Positions 19,149-29,793 are shown, counted from the stretch's first letter. The stretch is DNA of 58,607 bases from an uncultured Rickettsiaceae bacterium (GCA_905479865.1 CAJQOD010000017.1:1-58607), one strand, 5' to 3'. Translations and numbers: made by a program. Notes: a model not told the origin generated them from the letters alone.

Positions 19149-20496
19149 ATGTTTCAAACACTTACGCAAAATCTCACAAAAATTTTCGATAAAATCAAAA
19201 GTACCGGTGCCTTAACCGAAGAGCAAATCGATGCTGCAATGCGTGACATACGCATTGCTTTGCTAGAGGCCGATGTTGCCTTGCCGGTAGTTAGGGAATT
19301 TATTGCAAATGTTCGGGAGCGGGCAAAAGGACAGGAAGTAATCAAATCAATATCTCCAGCACAAATGGTCATTAAAATTATTAATGACGAAATGGTAAAT
19401 TTGCTTGCCCCGAATACGGACGAATCAAAGCTTAATTTAAGCAGCTCAGCCCCTGTAAATATTTTAATTGTCGGGCTGCAAGGTAGTGGTAAAACTACAG
19501 CCAGTGCCAAGCTTGCCTTAAAGCTGAAAAATCAAAATAAGAAGGTGCTGCTGGTATCTCTGGATACTTACAGACCGGCTGCGCAGGAGCAGCTTGCGGT
19601 GTTATCGCATGATATCAAAGTAGATTGCCTTGAGATAATCAAAGGACAGATACCTCTGGAGATTACAGGTAGAGTACTTAAGGAAGCTAAATTATCCGGC
19701 TATGACGTGGTAATTTACGATAGTGCCGGACGCCTGCATATTGACGAGGAAATGATCAAGGAAGTAGCTTCGGTCAAAAAAATTATCAATCCTACTGAAA
19801 CTTTATTGGTCATTGACTCAATGATCGGCCAAGACGCAGTCACTGTTGCCGGAACATTTGACGAAAAACTAAACATTACCGGCATTGTACTTTCTCGAAT
19901 TGACGGTGACTCAAGAGGCGGTGCAGCTTTGAGTGTCCGCCACGTTACCGGCAAACCGATCAAGTTTTTAAGTACCGGAGAAAAACCTGCAGATTTTGAA
20001 GAGTTTGATGCCAAAACCATTGCTTCCCGCATCCTGGATATGGGTGATGTCGTATCTCTGGTCGAAAAAGCTGCAGGCCTCATTGACCGGAAAGAAGCAG
20101 AAAAAACAGCTGCAAAACTTAAAAGGTAAATTTGATCTTGATGACTATATATCACAAATCAAGGCCATCAGAAAACTTGGCGGCTTTGGCAGCTTGATGG
20201 GTATGATACCTGGTATATCCAAATTTACCGATAAAATAGGCGATGCTGATACTAATGACAAAATGCTTAAGTCTCAGGAAGCAATAGTTCTATCGATGAC
20301 AAGGAAAGAACGGCGCAACCCGGAACTTCTTAACGCCTCAAGAAAAAAAAGGCTGGCATCCGGCTCAGGTACAACCATTCAACAAGTAAACACATTATTG
20401 AAGCAATTTAAACAAATCAGCACAATGATGAAAAAAGCTTCAAGAATGGATCCAAAATCCATGATGAGGAGTGGTCTTGGAAAACTTTTTTCTTGA
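19149..20496 (+). pseudogene. ffh: signal recognition particle protein Ffh, reading frame broken by one base
   Basis: The NG GTPase part (325 codons from 19149) holds the P-loop GLQGSGKTTASAKLA, DTYRPAAQEQLAVL, the G3 motif DSAGRLHID and the closing GDVVSLVEKAAG. It stops at TAA 20127-20129. The M domain continues from 20125 in the next frame (GKFDLDDYISQIKAIRKLGG, then GSLMGMIPGISKF and RRNPELLNASRKKRLASGSG). Joining the two by skipping one A in AAAA at 20121-20124 gives about 448 residues, the normal Ffh length. The M domain binds 4.5S RNA and signal peptides and is essential. Sequencing error, a real lesion, or +1 recoding are all possible. I typed this as pseudogene only to mark the broken frame. 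Confidence 0.9.
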
Positions 20497-20554
20497 CTGT
20501 TATCAAGAAAATTCTTATCATTCCAGCTAATATCAAGTATTTAGACAGGAAATT

Positions 20555-20764
20555 ATGGGTAAAGCAAAAATTGCCTCAAAAAATAACCCGGAAGGAAGAG
20601 GTCAGGCCAAAGAATATTTTCATAATGGCAAGAAAATCAAACCGGTTAAGTTGATTACCGGTAGACAATCCTTTTTCGCTGCTGAATATGAAGATTCCGG
20701 CGAGGTAGTTATAGACCAGAATGGAAAGGCACTTCCTTGGGGTAGTGCTAAAAATTTAGCCTGA
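20555..20764 (+). CDS. 69-residue conserved-looking protein of unknown function
   Basis: A small basic-to-neutral protein starting MGKAKIASKNNPEGRGQAK and ending LPWGSAKNLA. It has no signal peptide, membrane segment or cysteine. Its composition and codon use are protein-like. It sits between ffh and the Trm112-like gene with short spacers (58 and 22 bases), so it is probably cotranscribed. I do not recognise a family and assign no function. Confidence 0.6.
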   Translation: MGKAKIASKNNPEGRGQAKEYFHNGKKIKPVKLITGRQSFFAAEYEDSGEVVIDQNGKALPWGSAKNLA

Positions 20765-20786
20765 TTTCTCAATTATATGTTGTATC

Positions 20787-20987
20787 ATGGAACTATCCGC
20801 TGAATTTGTAGCGTTGCTTGCCTGCCCTGTATCCGGCGATAGTTTGGAGTATGATCATGCGCAAAATACATTACTAAGCAAGAAAGCCGGCCTTGTATAC
20901 CTTATAGTAGGTGGGATTCCTCTCTTATTGGAATCTGAAGCAAAAAAATTTCGTAAAGAAAAATCTAATACTAAAGAAGGAATTTAG
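20787..20987 (+). CDS. Trm112/UPF0434-like small protein with reduced cysteines
   Basis: 66 residues. The pattern LLACPVSGDSLEYDHAQ, GLVYLIVGGIPLLLESEA matches the YcaR/Trm112 (UPF0434) fold, a small zinc-ribbon-like partner and activator of methyltransferases in other organisms. Members usually have CPxC and a further Cys for zinc; here only the first Cys (C13) remains, with Ser at the position of the second. Metal binding is therefore doubtful. The C-terminal tail is Lys-rich. It lies 36 bases upstream of pgi. Confidence 0.75.
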   Translation: MELSAEFVALLACPVSGDSLEYDHAQNTLLSKKAGLVYLIVGGIPLLLESEAKKFRKEKSNTKEGI

Positions 20988-21023
20988 CCACTCAACAAAA
21001 TTCGTATTACTTCGGAAACTATA

Positions 21024-22256
21024 GTGATTGAAATAAAATACTCAAATTTTGATTTTACTAGCGCTGCATATAAATCTGCAAAATCTGCAGCCAAGATAGC
21101 AGCTGCCCAAATCACAGAATCCATTGAATCCGAATCACCCTTTTATAAAATATTTTCAGGCAAACATGCGAGCGAGCAAGCGGAATCCTGTGCTCCTTAC
21201 GCTAAAGAAATTAACAGGGATTTTTCTGATTTAATTGTAATTGGCATGGGTGGTGCTGTCTTAAATCCAGAAACAGTCACGTCTCTTCTTGCTCAAAATA
21301 ATAACTCAACTCAGCTGCATTTCTTAAACAACACTGATCCATTTTTCTTGCAGAATTTATTGTCTACGATTTCTCTAAAGAATTGTGCCATACTTGCTAT
21401 TAGCAATTCAGGACAGACACTTGAGACTATTTCTTTGGTAGGAGTAATGATATCCGAATTTGAGAAAGCAGCTATTTCAGATATTGGTAAGCACTTCTAT
21501 TTCATCACTAATTTGCAAGCAGGTATCTTAAAAAACGTCGCAGGCAAAATTGGCGCTACACTTATCAAGCATACGGCAAAAATTAGCGGCAGGTATTCCG
21601 GCCTAACTAATGTTACTACTCTTGTGGCACAAATAGCTGGAATCGATGTTAAGGAATATCTGGCTGGGGCTCAATTGGTTTTGGATGATTTTCGTAAATA
21701 TCAGGACGACAGTCAAGCCGCTTTATCAGCTGCTGCACTTTACAGCACAGGTAAACCAATTACTGTAAACATTGGATATTTGCAGCGATTTGATGTTTTT
21801 TTGGAATGGTACTCACAAATTATTGCCGAATCATTGGGTAAAGACGGTAAGGGTATTACACCGATTAAAGGCCTTGGTCCTAATGATCAACACAGCATGC
21901 TGCAACTATATTTGGATGGACCACAAGATAAGGTTTATAGTTTGTTTTATACGCATAATGACGGCACTGCGTATAGAAGCTGTGACCTTGAAGAACTCAA
22001 CTATATAGCGGGCAAAAATCTACAAAATATCAACAGAGCAAATTTTGAGGCAACTTTGTACGCACTAATAGAAATAGGAGCGCCAACCAGAAGCATCATA
22101 CTTCAGGAACTATCTGCACAAAATGTAGGCTCTCTTGTGATGCATTCAATGTTAGAAGTAATAATTTTAGGGTATATGATGCAACTTAACCCATTTGACC
22201 AACCAGGTATCGAACTTATCAAAAAGGAATCGATGCGAATAGTTCAAACAAATTAA
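21024..22256 (+). CDS. pgi: glucose-6-phosphate isomerase-like protein (short form)
   Basis: 410 residues from a GTG start, shorter than the roughly 445-550 residues of most Pgi enzymes. Two SIS-type sugar isomerase domains are present: GMGGAVLNPETV and AISNSGQTLETIS in the first, FLEWYSQIIAESLGKDGKGI, GPNDQHSMLQLYLDGP and PFDQPGIELIKKES in the second. The last holds the catalytic Lys region and QH the conserved His. It interconverts glucose-6-P and fructose-6-P; in a reduced intracellular genome it would more likely serve gluconeogenic or sugar-nucleotide supply. Transcription probably continues from the Trm112-like gene. Confidence 0.82.
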   Translation: MIEIKYSNFDFTSAAYKSAKSAAKIAAAQITESIESESPFYKIFSGKHASEQAESCAPYAKEINRDFSDLIVIGMGGAVLNPETVTSLLAQNNNSTQLHFLNNTDPFFLQNLLSTISLKNCAILAISNSGQTLETISLVGVMISEFEKAAISDIGKHFYFITNLQAGILKNVAGKIGATLIKHTAKISGRYSGLTNVTTLVAQIAGIDVKEYLAGAQLVLDDFRKYQDDSQAALSAAALYSTGKPITVNIGYLQRFDVFLEWYSQIIAESLGKDGKGITPIKGLGPNDQHSMLQLYLDGPQDKVYSLFYTHNDGTAYRSCDLEELNYIAGKNLQNINRANFEATLYALIEIGAPTRSIILQELSAQNVGSLVMHSMLEVIILGYMMQLNPFDQPGIELIKKESMRIVQTN

Positions 22257-22302
22257 AATGTTAGGTTGTAAGTTTTCACCTACGTAGACTTTGTAAGGTT
22301 TG

Positions 22303-22353
22303 GTTTATAGAGTTTACGAATTTAAACTGAAGAATTTCGTAAACTCTATAAAC
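22303..22353. repeat. perfect 18-bp inverted repeat after pgi
   Basis: GTTTATAGAGTTTACGAA at 22303-22320 is the exact reverse complement of 22336-22353, with a 15-base loop. The stem is strong for this AT-rich genome. There is no T tract after it, so a classical terminator is not clear. It could be a transcript-stabilising hairpin for pgi, a factor-binding palindrome, or a mobile palindromic element. Confidence 0.7.
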
Positions 22354-22437
22354 AAGCACCATCACCTTAAATCTTGCTTATTTCAAATCAAATTACTATA
22401 TTAGCATCAGGCTATATTTAGAGTATTATAGACTTTC

Positions 22438-23526
22438 ATGATTAATTATCGAACTCTTATTGGATATCTTGCCAGACTGTTTACCAAACAGTTTCTTATC
22501 GCATCTGGAGTTATTATATGCGTACTCTTCATTACCAATGCTTTTGATGTATTACAAAAATTCAAGTCGACTGATATTTCGCCCGGAGATTTCTGGCAAC
22601 TTATCTCTTTCAAAATCCCATATTTATTCAATGAAGTTAGTGCATTAGTATGCTTCATATCTACTTTCATGTTCTTGCGCAACATAACCAGGCAGAACGA
22701 GTTGATAATAATATTGAGCAGCGGTGTCCCGATATGGCAAGTCTTTATTGTACCTATTATTGTTACCTTCTTCATAGGGCTTGTAGTATTGTCTATTATA
22801 AATCCAGTTGGAACATACGGCCTCCAGGAATACGAAAAACTTGAAGCTAAAGTCAATAAAACACCACATCTTAACTTTGTCATTTCTCAATCCGGGATTT
22901 TCTTTTTTGAAAAATTTGCCGGTAATAATCGAATCATCCAGGCAAAATCTATCAATGCTGATAAACAAACGCTCTCAGACGTTACCATCTTACTGGTAGA
23001 CTCACATAACAACCTCACAACACGAATCGACACGGCTATTGCCACACTTGTGCCTGGAGCATTTAAACTACATTCTCCAACAATCACCTACCGCAAATCA
23101 TCAGAAAATCTGGAACTATTAAATCTACCTACAAATTTATCCATCGACAATTTGATGCAAAGATTCAGCGCTCCAGAAATGATTCCTATATGGAATTTAA
23201 ATAGCTCAATTGAAAAATTTGCCAGCTCAGGCCTTGCCGTCACCAAATACCAACTCCATTATTACAAACAATTATTCAAACCAATAACTATGGTAGCGAT
23301 GTCATTTATTGCATGTTGGTTCATTAGCTTAAATATGCGGGACAATTCAAAAATGCGAGTCACTGTGCTTGGTTTAGTGACGGGAATGTGTACTTATTTC
23401 TTCTTAGAAATATCATTGCGCATTCTTGCTTACGGCGGCCTGCATCCTGTTCTTGCTACTTTATTGCCAATATTATTTATAATCCTGATAAGTAACTTTG
23501 TTATTTTACATTTCCAAGAAGCTTGA
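22438..23526 (+). CDS. lptG: LPS export ABC transporter permease LptG
   Basis: 362 residues of the YjgP/YjgQ family. There are three N-terminal membrane segments (about residues 12-120), a periplasmic jellyroll-like domain (about 130-270), and three C-terminal segments. With LptF and the LptB ATPase it extracts LPS from the inner membrane and passes it to LptC/A. The periplasmic segment SQSGIFFFEKFAGNNRIIQA and C-terminal order fit LptG better than LptF. The partner gene lptF is 2.1 kb downstream, past mreBC. Confidence 0.85.
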   Translation: MINYRTLIGYLARLFTKQFLIASGVIICVLFITNAFDVLQKFKSTDISPGDFWQLISFKIPYLFNEVSALVCFISTFMFLRNITRQNELIIILSSGVPIWQVFIVPIIVTFFIGLVVLSIINPVGTYGLQEYEKLEAKVNKTPHLNFVISQSGIFFFEKFAGNNRIIQAKSINADKQTLSDVTILLVDSHNNLTTRIDTAIATLVPGAFKLHSPTITYRKSSENLELLNLPTNLSIDNLMQRFSAPEMIPIWNLNSSIEKFASSGLAVTKYQLHYYKQLFKPITMVAMSFIACWFISLNMRDNSKMRVTVLGLVTGMCTYFFLEISLRILAYGGLHPVLATLLPILFIILISNFVILHFQEA

Positions 23527-23592
23527 TATACTATATTATTTTATACGAATTTAGCGCGATGCTACAATCATAAACAAGATATTTTTTAGTGA

Positions 23593-24645
<1,053 letters not shown>

Positions 24646-24651
24646 TTTAAA

Positions 24652-25494
24652 GTGGCCATACTAGCTAATAGAGTAAAAATAAGAAATAATCTAGTTGAAC
24701 TGGGCAAGTTTGCCTTCTTCTCAATTAAAAAGTTTTTTGTTTTTATTTTAATGTTAGCTGCCTGCTATTTATTATATTTTTCCTCTCCACTCCCTCTGGC
24801 TAATGGGTTACTGGAAATATCGGGCAGGTACTTATCAGCGGGAGTTCTTATATATAAAGAAACAATCCAAACAACTAAATGGGTATATGGCAGATTATCT
24901 TATTTTAAAGATTTGGAAGCTGAAATTTTGAGGCTAAAACTTGAGCTAGCTAAGCTTGAGGGTACTAAACGATTTGCTCTTCTTGCTCATTCAGAAAACA
25001 AGGCTCTTAAGAAAATATTAAATGTCACTCAAGAGGTAAAATATAATTTCGTTACTGCTAAAATAGTTGGAATGGCAATTAGTCCATTCGCCAGTTCGGC
25101 TATTATTCAGGCTGGAACAAAAGATGGTGTTAAGATAAACGATATTGTAAGAGGGAAAACAGGTCTAATTGGTAGAATCTCGAGAATAAGCACTAATTAC
25201 TCTACGGTAATGCTCGTCGATAACCATAATTCCAGAATTCCTGTAATAACAGGCACTTCAAAAGTTAGAGGAATTCTGGCAAAACAAGGTGATCATCTAA
25301 AAATAATGTACTTAAAGGAAAACCACACTGCAACTGATGGAGAGGTAATTTACACCTCCGGGGATGGCAAAATTTTTCCTAAAGGCATAGCCGTTGCAAC
25401 CGTGGAGCAAATTACAAATGAGGGTGCTTTTGTAAAAGTTATTGAGAACTTTAACGATATTGAGTTCGCAATGGTTGAATCAAAACCAAATTAG
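24652..25494 (+). CDS. mreC: rod-shape-determining protein MreC
   Basis: 280 residues from a GTG start 6 bases after mreB. A cytoplasmic N-terminus of about 25 residues is followed by one membrane segment (VFILMLAACYLLYFSS), a coiled coil (LEAEILRLKLELAKLEG), and a periplasmic beta-barrel domain. The last carries the conserved INDIVRGKTGLIGRISRIS and VMLVDNHNSRIPVI motifs. It links MreB to the penicillin-binding proteins of the elongasome. mreD is not obviously adjacent; lptF follows after 116 bases. Confidence 0.93.
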   Translation: MAILANRVKIRNNLVELGKFAFFSIKKFFVFILMLAACYLLYFSSPLPLANGLLEISGRYLSAGVLIYKETIQTTKWVYGRLSYFKDLEAEILRLKLELAKLEGTKRFALLAHSENKALKKILNVTQEVKYNFVTAKIVGMAISPFASSAIIQAGTKDGVKINDIVRGKTGLIGRISRISTNYSTVMLVDNHNSRIPVITGTSKVRGILAKQGDHLKIMYLKENHTATDGEVIYTSGDGKIFPKGIAVATVEQITNEGAFVKVIENFNDIEFAMVESKPN

Positions 25495-25610
25495 CATATA
25501 AAAGAAGCAAGCAAGAATCGTAAAAATATAAAAGCAGCATAATCCATATTATGTGAGCAATGGGGAATTAATTTAAAATAGATTCTATATCTCTATTTCC
25601 AGGCGGATAA

Positions 25611-26687
25611 ATGTCAACATACAAAATATATATATTAAAAAGTATCCTACCTCCACTAGCAATGCTGACTGTAATATTAACAAGTCTGGTATGGATAACG
25701 CAAACATTAAGGCTTATACATTTGTTAGATAAAGGAATAGAATTTAAGTATTTTCTGAAATTGATAATTCTCCTGATCCCCTCCCTGCTATTCATGATCC
25801 TACCTATTATTGCAGTCCTGACTGTAATTTACGTATATAATCGCCTGCAGGATGAAAGGCAGCTAGTAATTCTAAGAAGCAGTGGACTTAGTAATTATGA
25901 TCTGGCAAAACCGGCACTATTAATTGCTACCGTCATCACTATTATTTCATATTACATTTCAGCATACTTAATGCCACTTTCTTACAATAATCTAAAGCAA
26001 GGGCTGAGTGATTTTAGAGAAAGTTATGTTTCAAACATAATAGATACCAGAACATTTAATCAAATTTCCAAACACTCGAATATCTATGTTGACTACAAAA
26101 ACTCCGATGGATCCTTGGATGGTGTTGTACTATTTGACAATAAAGTTCCAGAACACAGGACAATATTATTTGCAAAAAAGGGGAGAATTTTAACATCAGG
26201 TCAGCATATAACAGAGTTTGAATTAATAGATGGATTAAGACATTCCTATGATCAACTGGGCCATTTAACCAAATTATATTTTGATCATTTGATAGTCGCA
26301 ATCAACAACGAAAACCCGGATTCAAACGAAAGAAGCAAAACCAGCATTGAATTGTACATACATGAAATGCTCTGGCCTGACAAAACTCTTTCAGCCGAAA
26401 AGCAACAGCGCCTTATTACTGATGGACATTTAAGAATTGTATGGCCATTATTCAATTTTGCTTTTGTTTTTCTAGCGCTTAGCATCTTTTTAAATCAACC
26501 TTATAGTAGAAAAGTCCATATTAAACAGTTTGTTTTGACTTTTGCGCCGATATTATTAGCCGCCTGGTTTCACTTTACCTTACAAAAAATCGCCTATAAA
26601 GACCTTAATTATATTTTTCTCTGTTACGCTAACGTATTTCTTTGTATCATCTTCAGTATATGGCAAAGCACTAAAAATACCTTATGA
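25611..26687 (+). CDS. lptF: LPS export ABC transporter permease LptF
   Basis: 358 residues, second YjgP/YjgQ-family permease in the window. The N-terminal membrane segments contain the conserved [17 protein letters not shown] stretch (about residues 80-96), where the coupling helix contacts LptB. A periplasmic domain follows (about 130-260), then three C-terminal helices. It forms the LptB2FG complex with the product at 22438-23526. Its stop overlaps the ubiD start by four bases (ATGA). Confidence 0.85.
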   Translation: MSTYKIYILKSILPPLAMLTVILTSLVWITQTLRLIHLLDKGIEFKYFLKLIILLIPSLLFMILPIIAVLTVIYVYNRLQDERQLVILRSSGLSNYDLAKPALLIATVITIISYYISAYLMPLSYNNLKQGLSDFRESYVSNIIDTRTFNQISKHSNIYVDYKNSDGSLDGVVLFDNKVPEHRTILFAKKGRILTSGQHITEFELIDGLRHSYDQLGHLTKLYFDHLIVAINNENPDSNERSKTSIELYIHEMLWPDKTLSAEKQQRLITDGHLRIVWPLFNFAFVFLALSIFLNQPYSRKVHIKQFVLTFAPILLAAWFHFTLQKIAYKDLNYIFLCYANVFLCIIFSIWQSTKNTL

Positions 26688-28156
26688 GTTTCAAAGACTT
26701 ACCAGAATTTCTTAAATTCCTGGAAAAGAATAATCAGTTAAAAAGAATCAAAACAGAAATTTCAACTAAACTTGAGATTACTGAAATCAGCAGACGTTTT
26801 TTAAAAATGGACGGACCTGCCTTATTGTTTGAGAATGTCCGAAAAGAAGATGGCAACATATCCGAATATCCGGTGCTAACCAATCTCTTTGCAAGCAAAG
26901 AACGTATTGCGATGGGTCTTGGCATCAAGGATTCAAGCAAGCTTAGAGAGTTAGGAAAACTGCTTGCCTTCATGAAAAACCCAGAACCTCCTTCTTCGTT
27001 AAAGGAAACATTTTCGATGCTGCCTATTGCCAAAAGAATTCTGTCGATGTCACCAAAAACAGTTTCTAAAGCAAGCTCTCAGCAGAGAGTAACTAAAAAT
27101 CCGGATCTTAGCATATTGCCTATACAAACCTGCTGGCCAGAAGATGTAAGCCCTCTTATCACTTGGCCACTCATTGTCACAAAGGGAACAGGAAGTGAAA
27201 AAACTGATAATTATAATCTTGGAATATATAGGCTTCAGCCGGTAGCAAAAAATAAGCTCATCATGCGTTGGCTAAAAATGCGTGGCGGCGCACAGCACCA
27301 TACCAAATGGAAAGCTGTCAAGAGAGAACCCATGCCTGCTGCTGCAGTAATTGGTGCTAATCCAGCTATTATTCTTGCAGCCGTGATGCCCATTCCAAAC
27401 ACTATCTCTGAATATAATTTTGCCGGACTTCTGCAAAATAAATCCGTAGAGTTGGTTCAATGCAAAACTATTGATCTGAAAGTACCGGCTCATGCTGAAA
27501 TAGTAATTGAAGGTGAAGTAAGCATGACCGAATATCTACCGGAAGGACCATTTGGAGACCATACCGGATATTATAACGATGTTGAAGAATTTCCAGTCTT
27601 CAATGTTAAAGCAATTACCATGAAAAACAAGCCAATATATTTAAGTACTTATACTGGGAAACCACCAGACGAACCCTCCATTTTAGGTGAAGCATTGAAT
27701 GAAATATTCGTACCGCTTATTCAACAGCAATTTCCCGAAATCAGTGATTTCTATCTCCCGCCGGAAGGATGTTCATATCGCGTCGCTATAGTCTCGATTA
27801 AAAAAACATACCCAGGGCAAGCTAAAAGAATAATGATGGGAGTATGGTCGTTCCTGCAGCAATTTATGTATACGAAATTTGTTATAGTTGTTGATAATGA
27901 TATAGATGTTCGCAATTGGAAAGAAGTAGTATGGGCTATCTCTACCAGAACTGATCCCAAACGTGATACCAGCTTTATTGAGAACTCCCCTATTGACTAT
28001 CTGGATTTTGCTTCCCCTGAATCCGGCATGGGCAGTAAAATGGGAATTGATGCGACAGATAAGCTACCACCTGAAACAAAACGCAACTGGGGTAAGAAAA
28101 TTCAAATGGATAAAAAAACAGTGCAGATAATTGATGATCTCTGGGAAAAATTATAG
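26684..28156 (+). CDS. ubiD: UbiD family decarboxylase (3-polyprenyl-4-hydroxybenzoate carboxy-lyase)
   Basis: 490 residues, close to E. coli UbiD (497). Conserved stretches are [39 protein letters not shown] and [20 protein letters not shown]. These contain the prenylated-FMN and metal site (Glu-Arg-Glu region). It decarboxylates 3-polyprenyl-4-hydroxybenzoate in ubiquinone synthesis and needs prFMN from UbiX, which is not in the window. It is translationally coupled to lptF. The ubiquinone pathway also appears as coq7 at 43626. Confidence 0.94.
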   Translation: MSFKDLPEFLKFLEKNNQLKRIKTEISTKLEITEISRRFLKMDGPALLFENVRKEDGNISEYPVLTNLFASKERIAMGLGIKDSSKLRELGKLLAFMKNPEPPSSLKETFSMLPIAKRILSMSPKTVSKASSQQRVTKNPDLSILPIQTCWPEDVSPLITWPLIVTKGTGSEKTDNYNLGIYRLQPVAKNKLIMRWLKMRGGAQHHTKWKAVKREPMPAAAVIGANPAIILAAVMPIPNTISEYNFAGLLQNKSVELVQCKTIDLKVPAHAEIVIEGEVSMTEYLPEGPFGDHTGYYNDVEEFPVFNVKAITMKNKPIYLSTYTGKPPDEPSILGEALNEIFVPLIQQQFPEISDFYLPPEGCSYRVAIVSIKKTYPGQAKRIMMGVWSFLQQFMYTKFVIVVDNDIDVRNWKEVVWAISTRTDPKRDTSFIENSPIDYLDFASPESGMGSKMGIDATDKLPPETKRNWGKKIQMDKKTVQIIDDLWEKL

Positions 28157-28304
28157 TATTAACCTAACTTTCACCTGTTTCCTTAAGTTTGATTTAAGAA
28201 TGGTAATATGCTAACTTTTAAGTGAGTTAATTACAAACTAGCTATTTCCAAGTATATTTCTATCGGTAACTAATTAAGCTAAAATAAAAAAGGAAAGTTG
28301 ATAT

Positions 28305-28877
28305 ATGACAAAAAACGCCAACTCAGAAACACCGGAAGATGAGATAAAAAAACCAAATGGCTTTCTTGAGAATGTAAAACAACAAATCGGAAACAATAAG
28401 AAAAAAACTGCTTTGCTAGCAGTAATGCTGGCAGCTGCCCCCATTGCTCCTATCTTGACAGTCACAGCCGGTGTAATTATTGCCGGAGCAGTCGCTAAAA
28501 CCGGTTATAAAACCTACAAGGAAAATAAAGCGTTTAAACAAGGACACCTAACTCCAAAACCCGAAGGTTCCAAATCACCAAAAGGTATGCTCTGTAATTT
28601 AGGACAAAAAATTTTAAAAAACAAAGGCAAAGCATTATTAGTGGTACTTGCAGCAACCATATTTCCAAGTGGTACAATTATCGCTGCCACAATTATCGCT
28701 GGTACTGCAATAAAAGCTGGCCTGGACTCCTACAAGGAAAATAAAGCGTTTAAAAATCAACAAATGCTTAAGCAAACCACACCAACAATGCCAGCAAAAA
28801 AGGAGGGCTTTATACCTAAGCCAATAAAGCCCGAGGCAACACCCTCAGTACAAAAACAAACTCAACAACAAAGATAA
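28305..28877 (+). CDS. small hydrophobic protein with an internal tandem duplication
   Basis: 190 residues, no recognised family. Two similar modules of about 45 residues lie 72 codons apart: residues 27-78 (KKKTALLAVMLAAAPIAP ... AVAKTGYKTYKENKAFK) and 102-150 (KGKALLVVLAATIFP ... TAIKAGLDSYKENKAFK). Each has a Lys-rich start, a roughly 30-residue Ala/Ile/Gly hydrophobic hairpin and the identical end YKENKAFK. At DNA level 28515-28538 and 28731-28754 are identical. The tail is Pro/Gln-rich. The hydrophobic pairs could insert in a membrane. It stands alone between ubiD and the convergent AlkD-like gene. Confidence 0.65.
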   Translation: MTKNANSETPEDEIKKPNGFLENVKQQIGNNKKKTALLAVMLAAAPIAPILTVTAGVIIAGAVAKTGYKTYKENKAFKQGHLTPKPEGSKSPKGMLCNLGQKILKNKGKALLVVLAATIFPSGTIIAATIIAGTAIKAGLDSYKENKAFKNQQMLKQTTPTMPAKKEGFIPKPIKPEATPSVQKQTQQQR

Positions 28878-28878
28878 A

Positions 28879-29598
28879 CTATAAATTCCTCATTGCACGC
28901 TTGCAGATTTTACCGGTTTCTTTGGTAGGTGAAGTTTTTATCCATTCTGCACATAAATCTGTCACCCATTTTGGGTGATCCTTGCCTGCATCGTTGAGCC
29001 AATTACCGACTGATAGCTGCACGTATTTTGCAGGGTCTGAACGTAAAGGGTCTAATATAGGTAGCCCTAACCAGGGCGCATTGCGTAATGCACTGATATG
29101 TTTGCACCAAACACCACGAGGCCTTGTGAGTTCGGAGGCAAAACGCCTAATGTTGTCAGATGGATCAGCTGTCCACGAAACAAGTAGTTCAATAGCTTGT
29201 TCTAATTCCACCACTAAATCATCCCGGATAACAATCCACGCCCACTCACGCACGCCTGAATTGCTATCATCAGCCAGCGGCCTGGCAAGTTCTAGTTTCT
29301 CTGCAAAGGAAAATGGTTGTTCACCGAGCAAATAACAAGCAAAAGTTCGGATAGTATCAGATTGATGAGCTTTTAATCTTTCAAACATCTTAAAACCAAA
29401 TTGCTGTTGCAATTCAGCTGAAATTAGTCGGTGTTTTTTCGTAACGCCAAGCGATACCGGCAATGCCGGACAATTAAACTCAGGGAGTACGTTATTTAGC
29501 AAAATTTTTAGGTCAACAGACAAAAACTCCATAAGATTCGAAGCCTCTCTCTGGCCACTATTAAGCGCATCTATTGTTTCTTTTGAGATTTTTTTCAT
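28879..29598 (-). CDS. AlkC/AlkD-like DNA alkylation repair HEAT-repeat protein
   Basis: 239 residues with helical HEAT-like repeats, visible as RTFACYLLGEQPFSFAEKL, NSGVREWAWIVIRDDLV, DPSDNIRRFASELTRPRG and VQLSVGNWLNDAGKDHP. The spacing and WxxxP-type residues fit the DNA alkylation repair enzyme family, whose members remove bulky or positively charged N3/N7-alkyl purines without base flipping. Enzymatic activity is inferred from family likeness only. It is single, and its stop is 1 base from the end of the convergent hydrophobic-protein gene. Confidence 0.75.
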   Translation of the reverse strand: MKKISKETIDALNSGQREASNLMEFLSVDLKILLNNVLPEFNCPALPVSLGVTKKHRLISAELQQQFGFKMFERLKAHQSDTIRTFACYLLGEQPFSFAEKLELARPLADDSNSGVREWAWIVIRDDLVVELEQAIELLVSWTADPSDNIRRFASELTRPRGVWCKHISALRNAPWLGLPILDPLRSDPAKYVQLSVGNWLNDAGKDHPKWVTDLCAEWIKTSPTKETGKICKRAMRNL

Positions 29599-29666
29599 AA
29601 CTTAAAGTCCAAACATTAGTTACTATAGTAAATTGCATTTAATTAATATTGAAGTTTGTTAAAAAA

Positions 29667-29793
29667 TCCAATGGGTTGCCTCAGCTCTAAGGGCTTCGCA
29701 ATGACAGCTTTGTTATAAGCCTTTTCGTCATTGCTGCTGAGTGCTTTTCACAAGATTTTCTGTCATTGCGAGCGCAGGCGAAGCAATCCATTG
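29667..29793. repeat. palindromic intergenic repeats, locus 2
   Basis: The spacer 29599-29864 has two facing units. One runs from TCCAATGGGTTGCC (29667) to CTTCGCAATGAC (29705). The other is GTCATTGCGAGCGCAGGCG followed by AAGCAATCCATTG (29762-29793). A weaker TCGTCATTGCTG lies between them at 29725. The CCAATGG and CCATTG ends are inverted copies of each other. Same family as 7810-8010 and 45947-46034. The segment includes GCGAAGC at 29778-29784. No gene is seen. Confidence 0.65.

Noticed and set aside
20118-20129. Transcriptional slippage as the explanation of the ffh frame break
   Set aside because: The run is only four A residues, far shorter than runs known to cause efficient polymerase slippage; ribosomal +1 slip or sequence error are better explanations.
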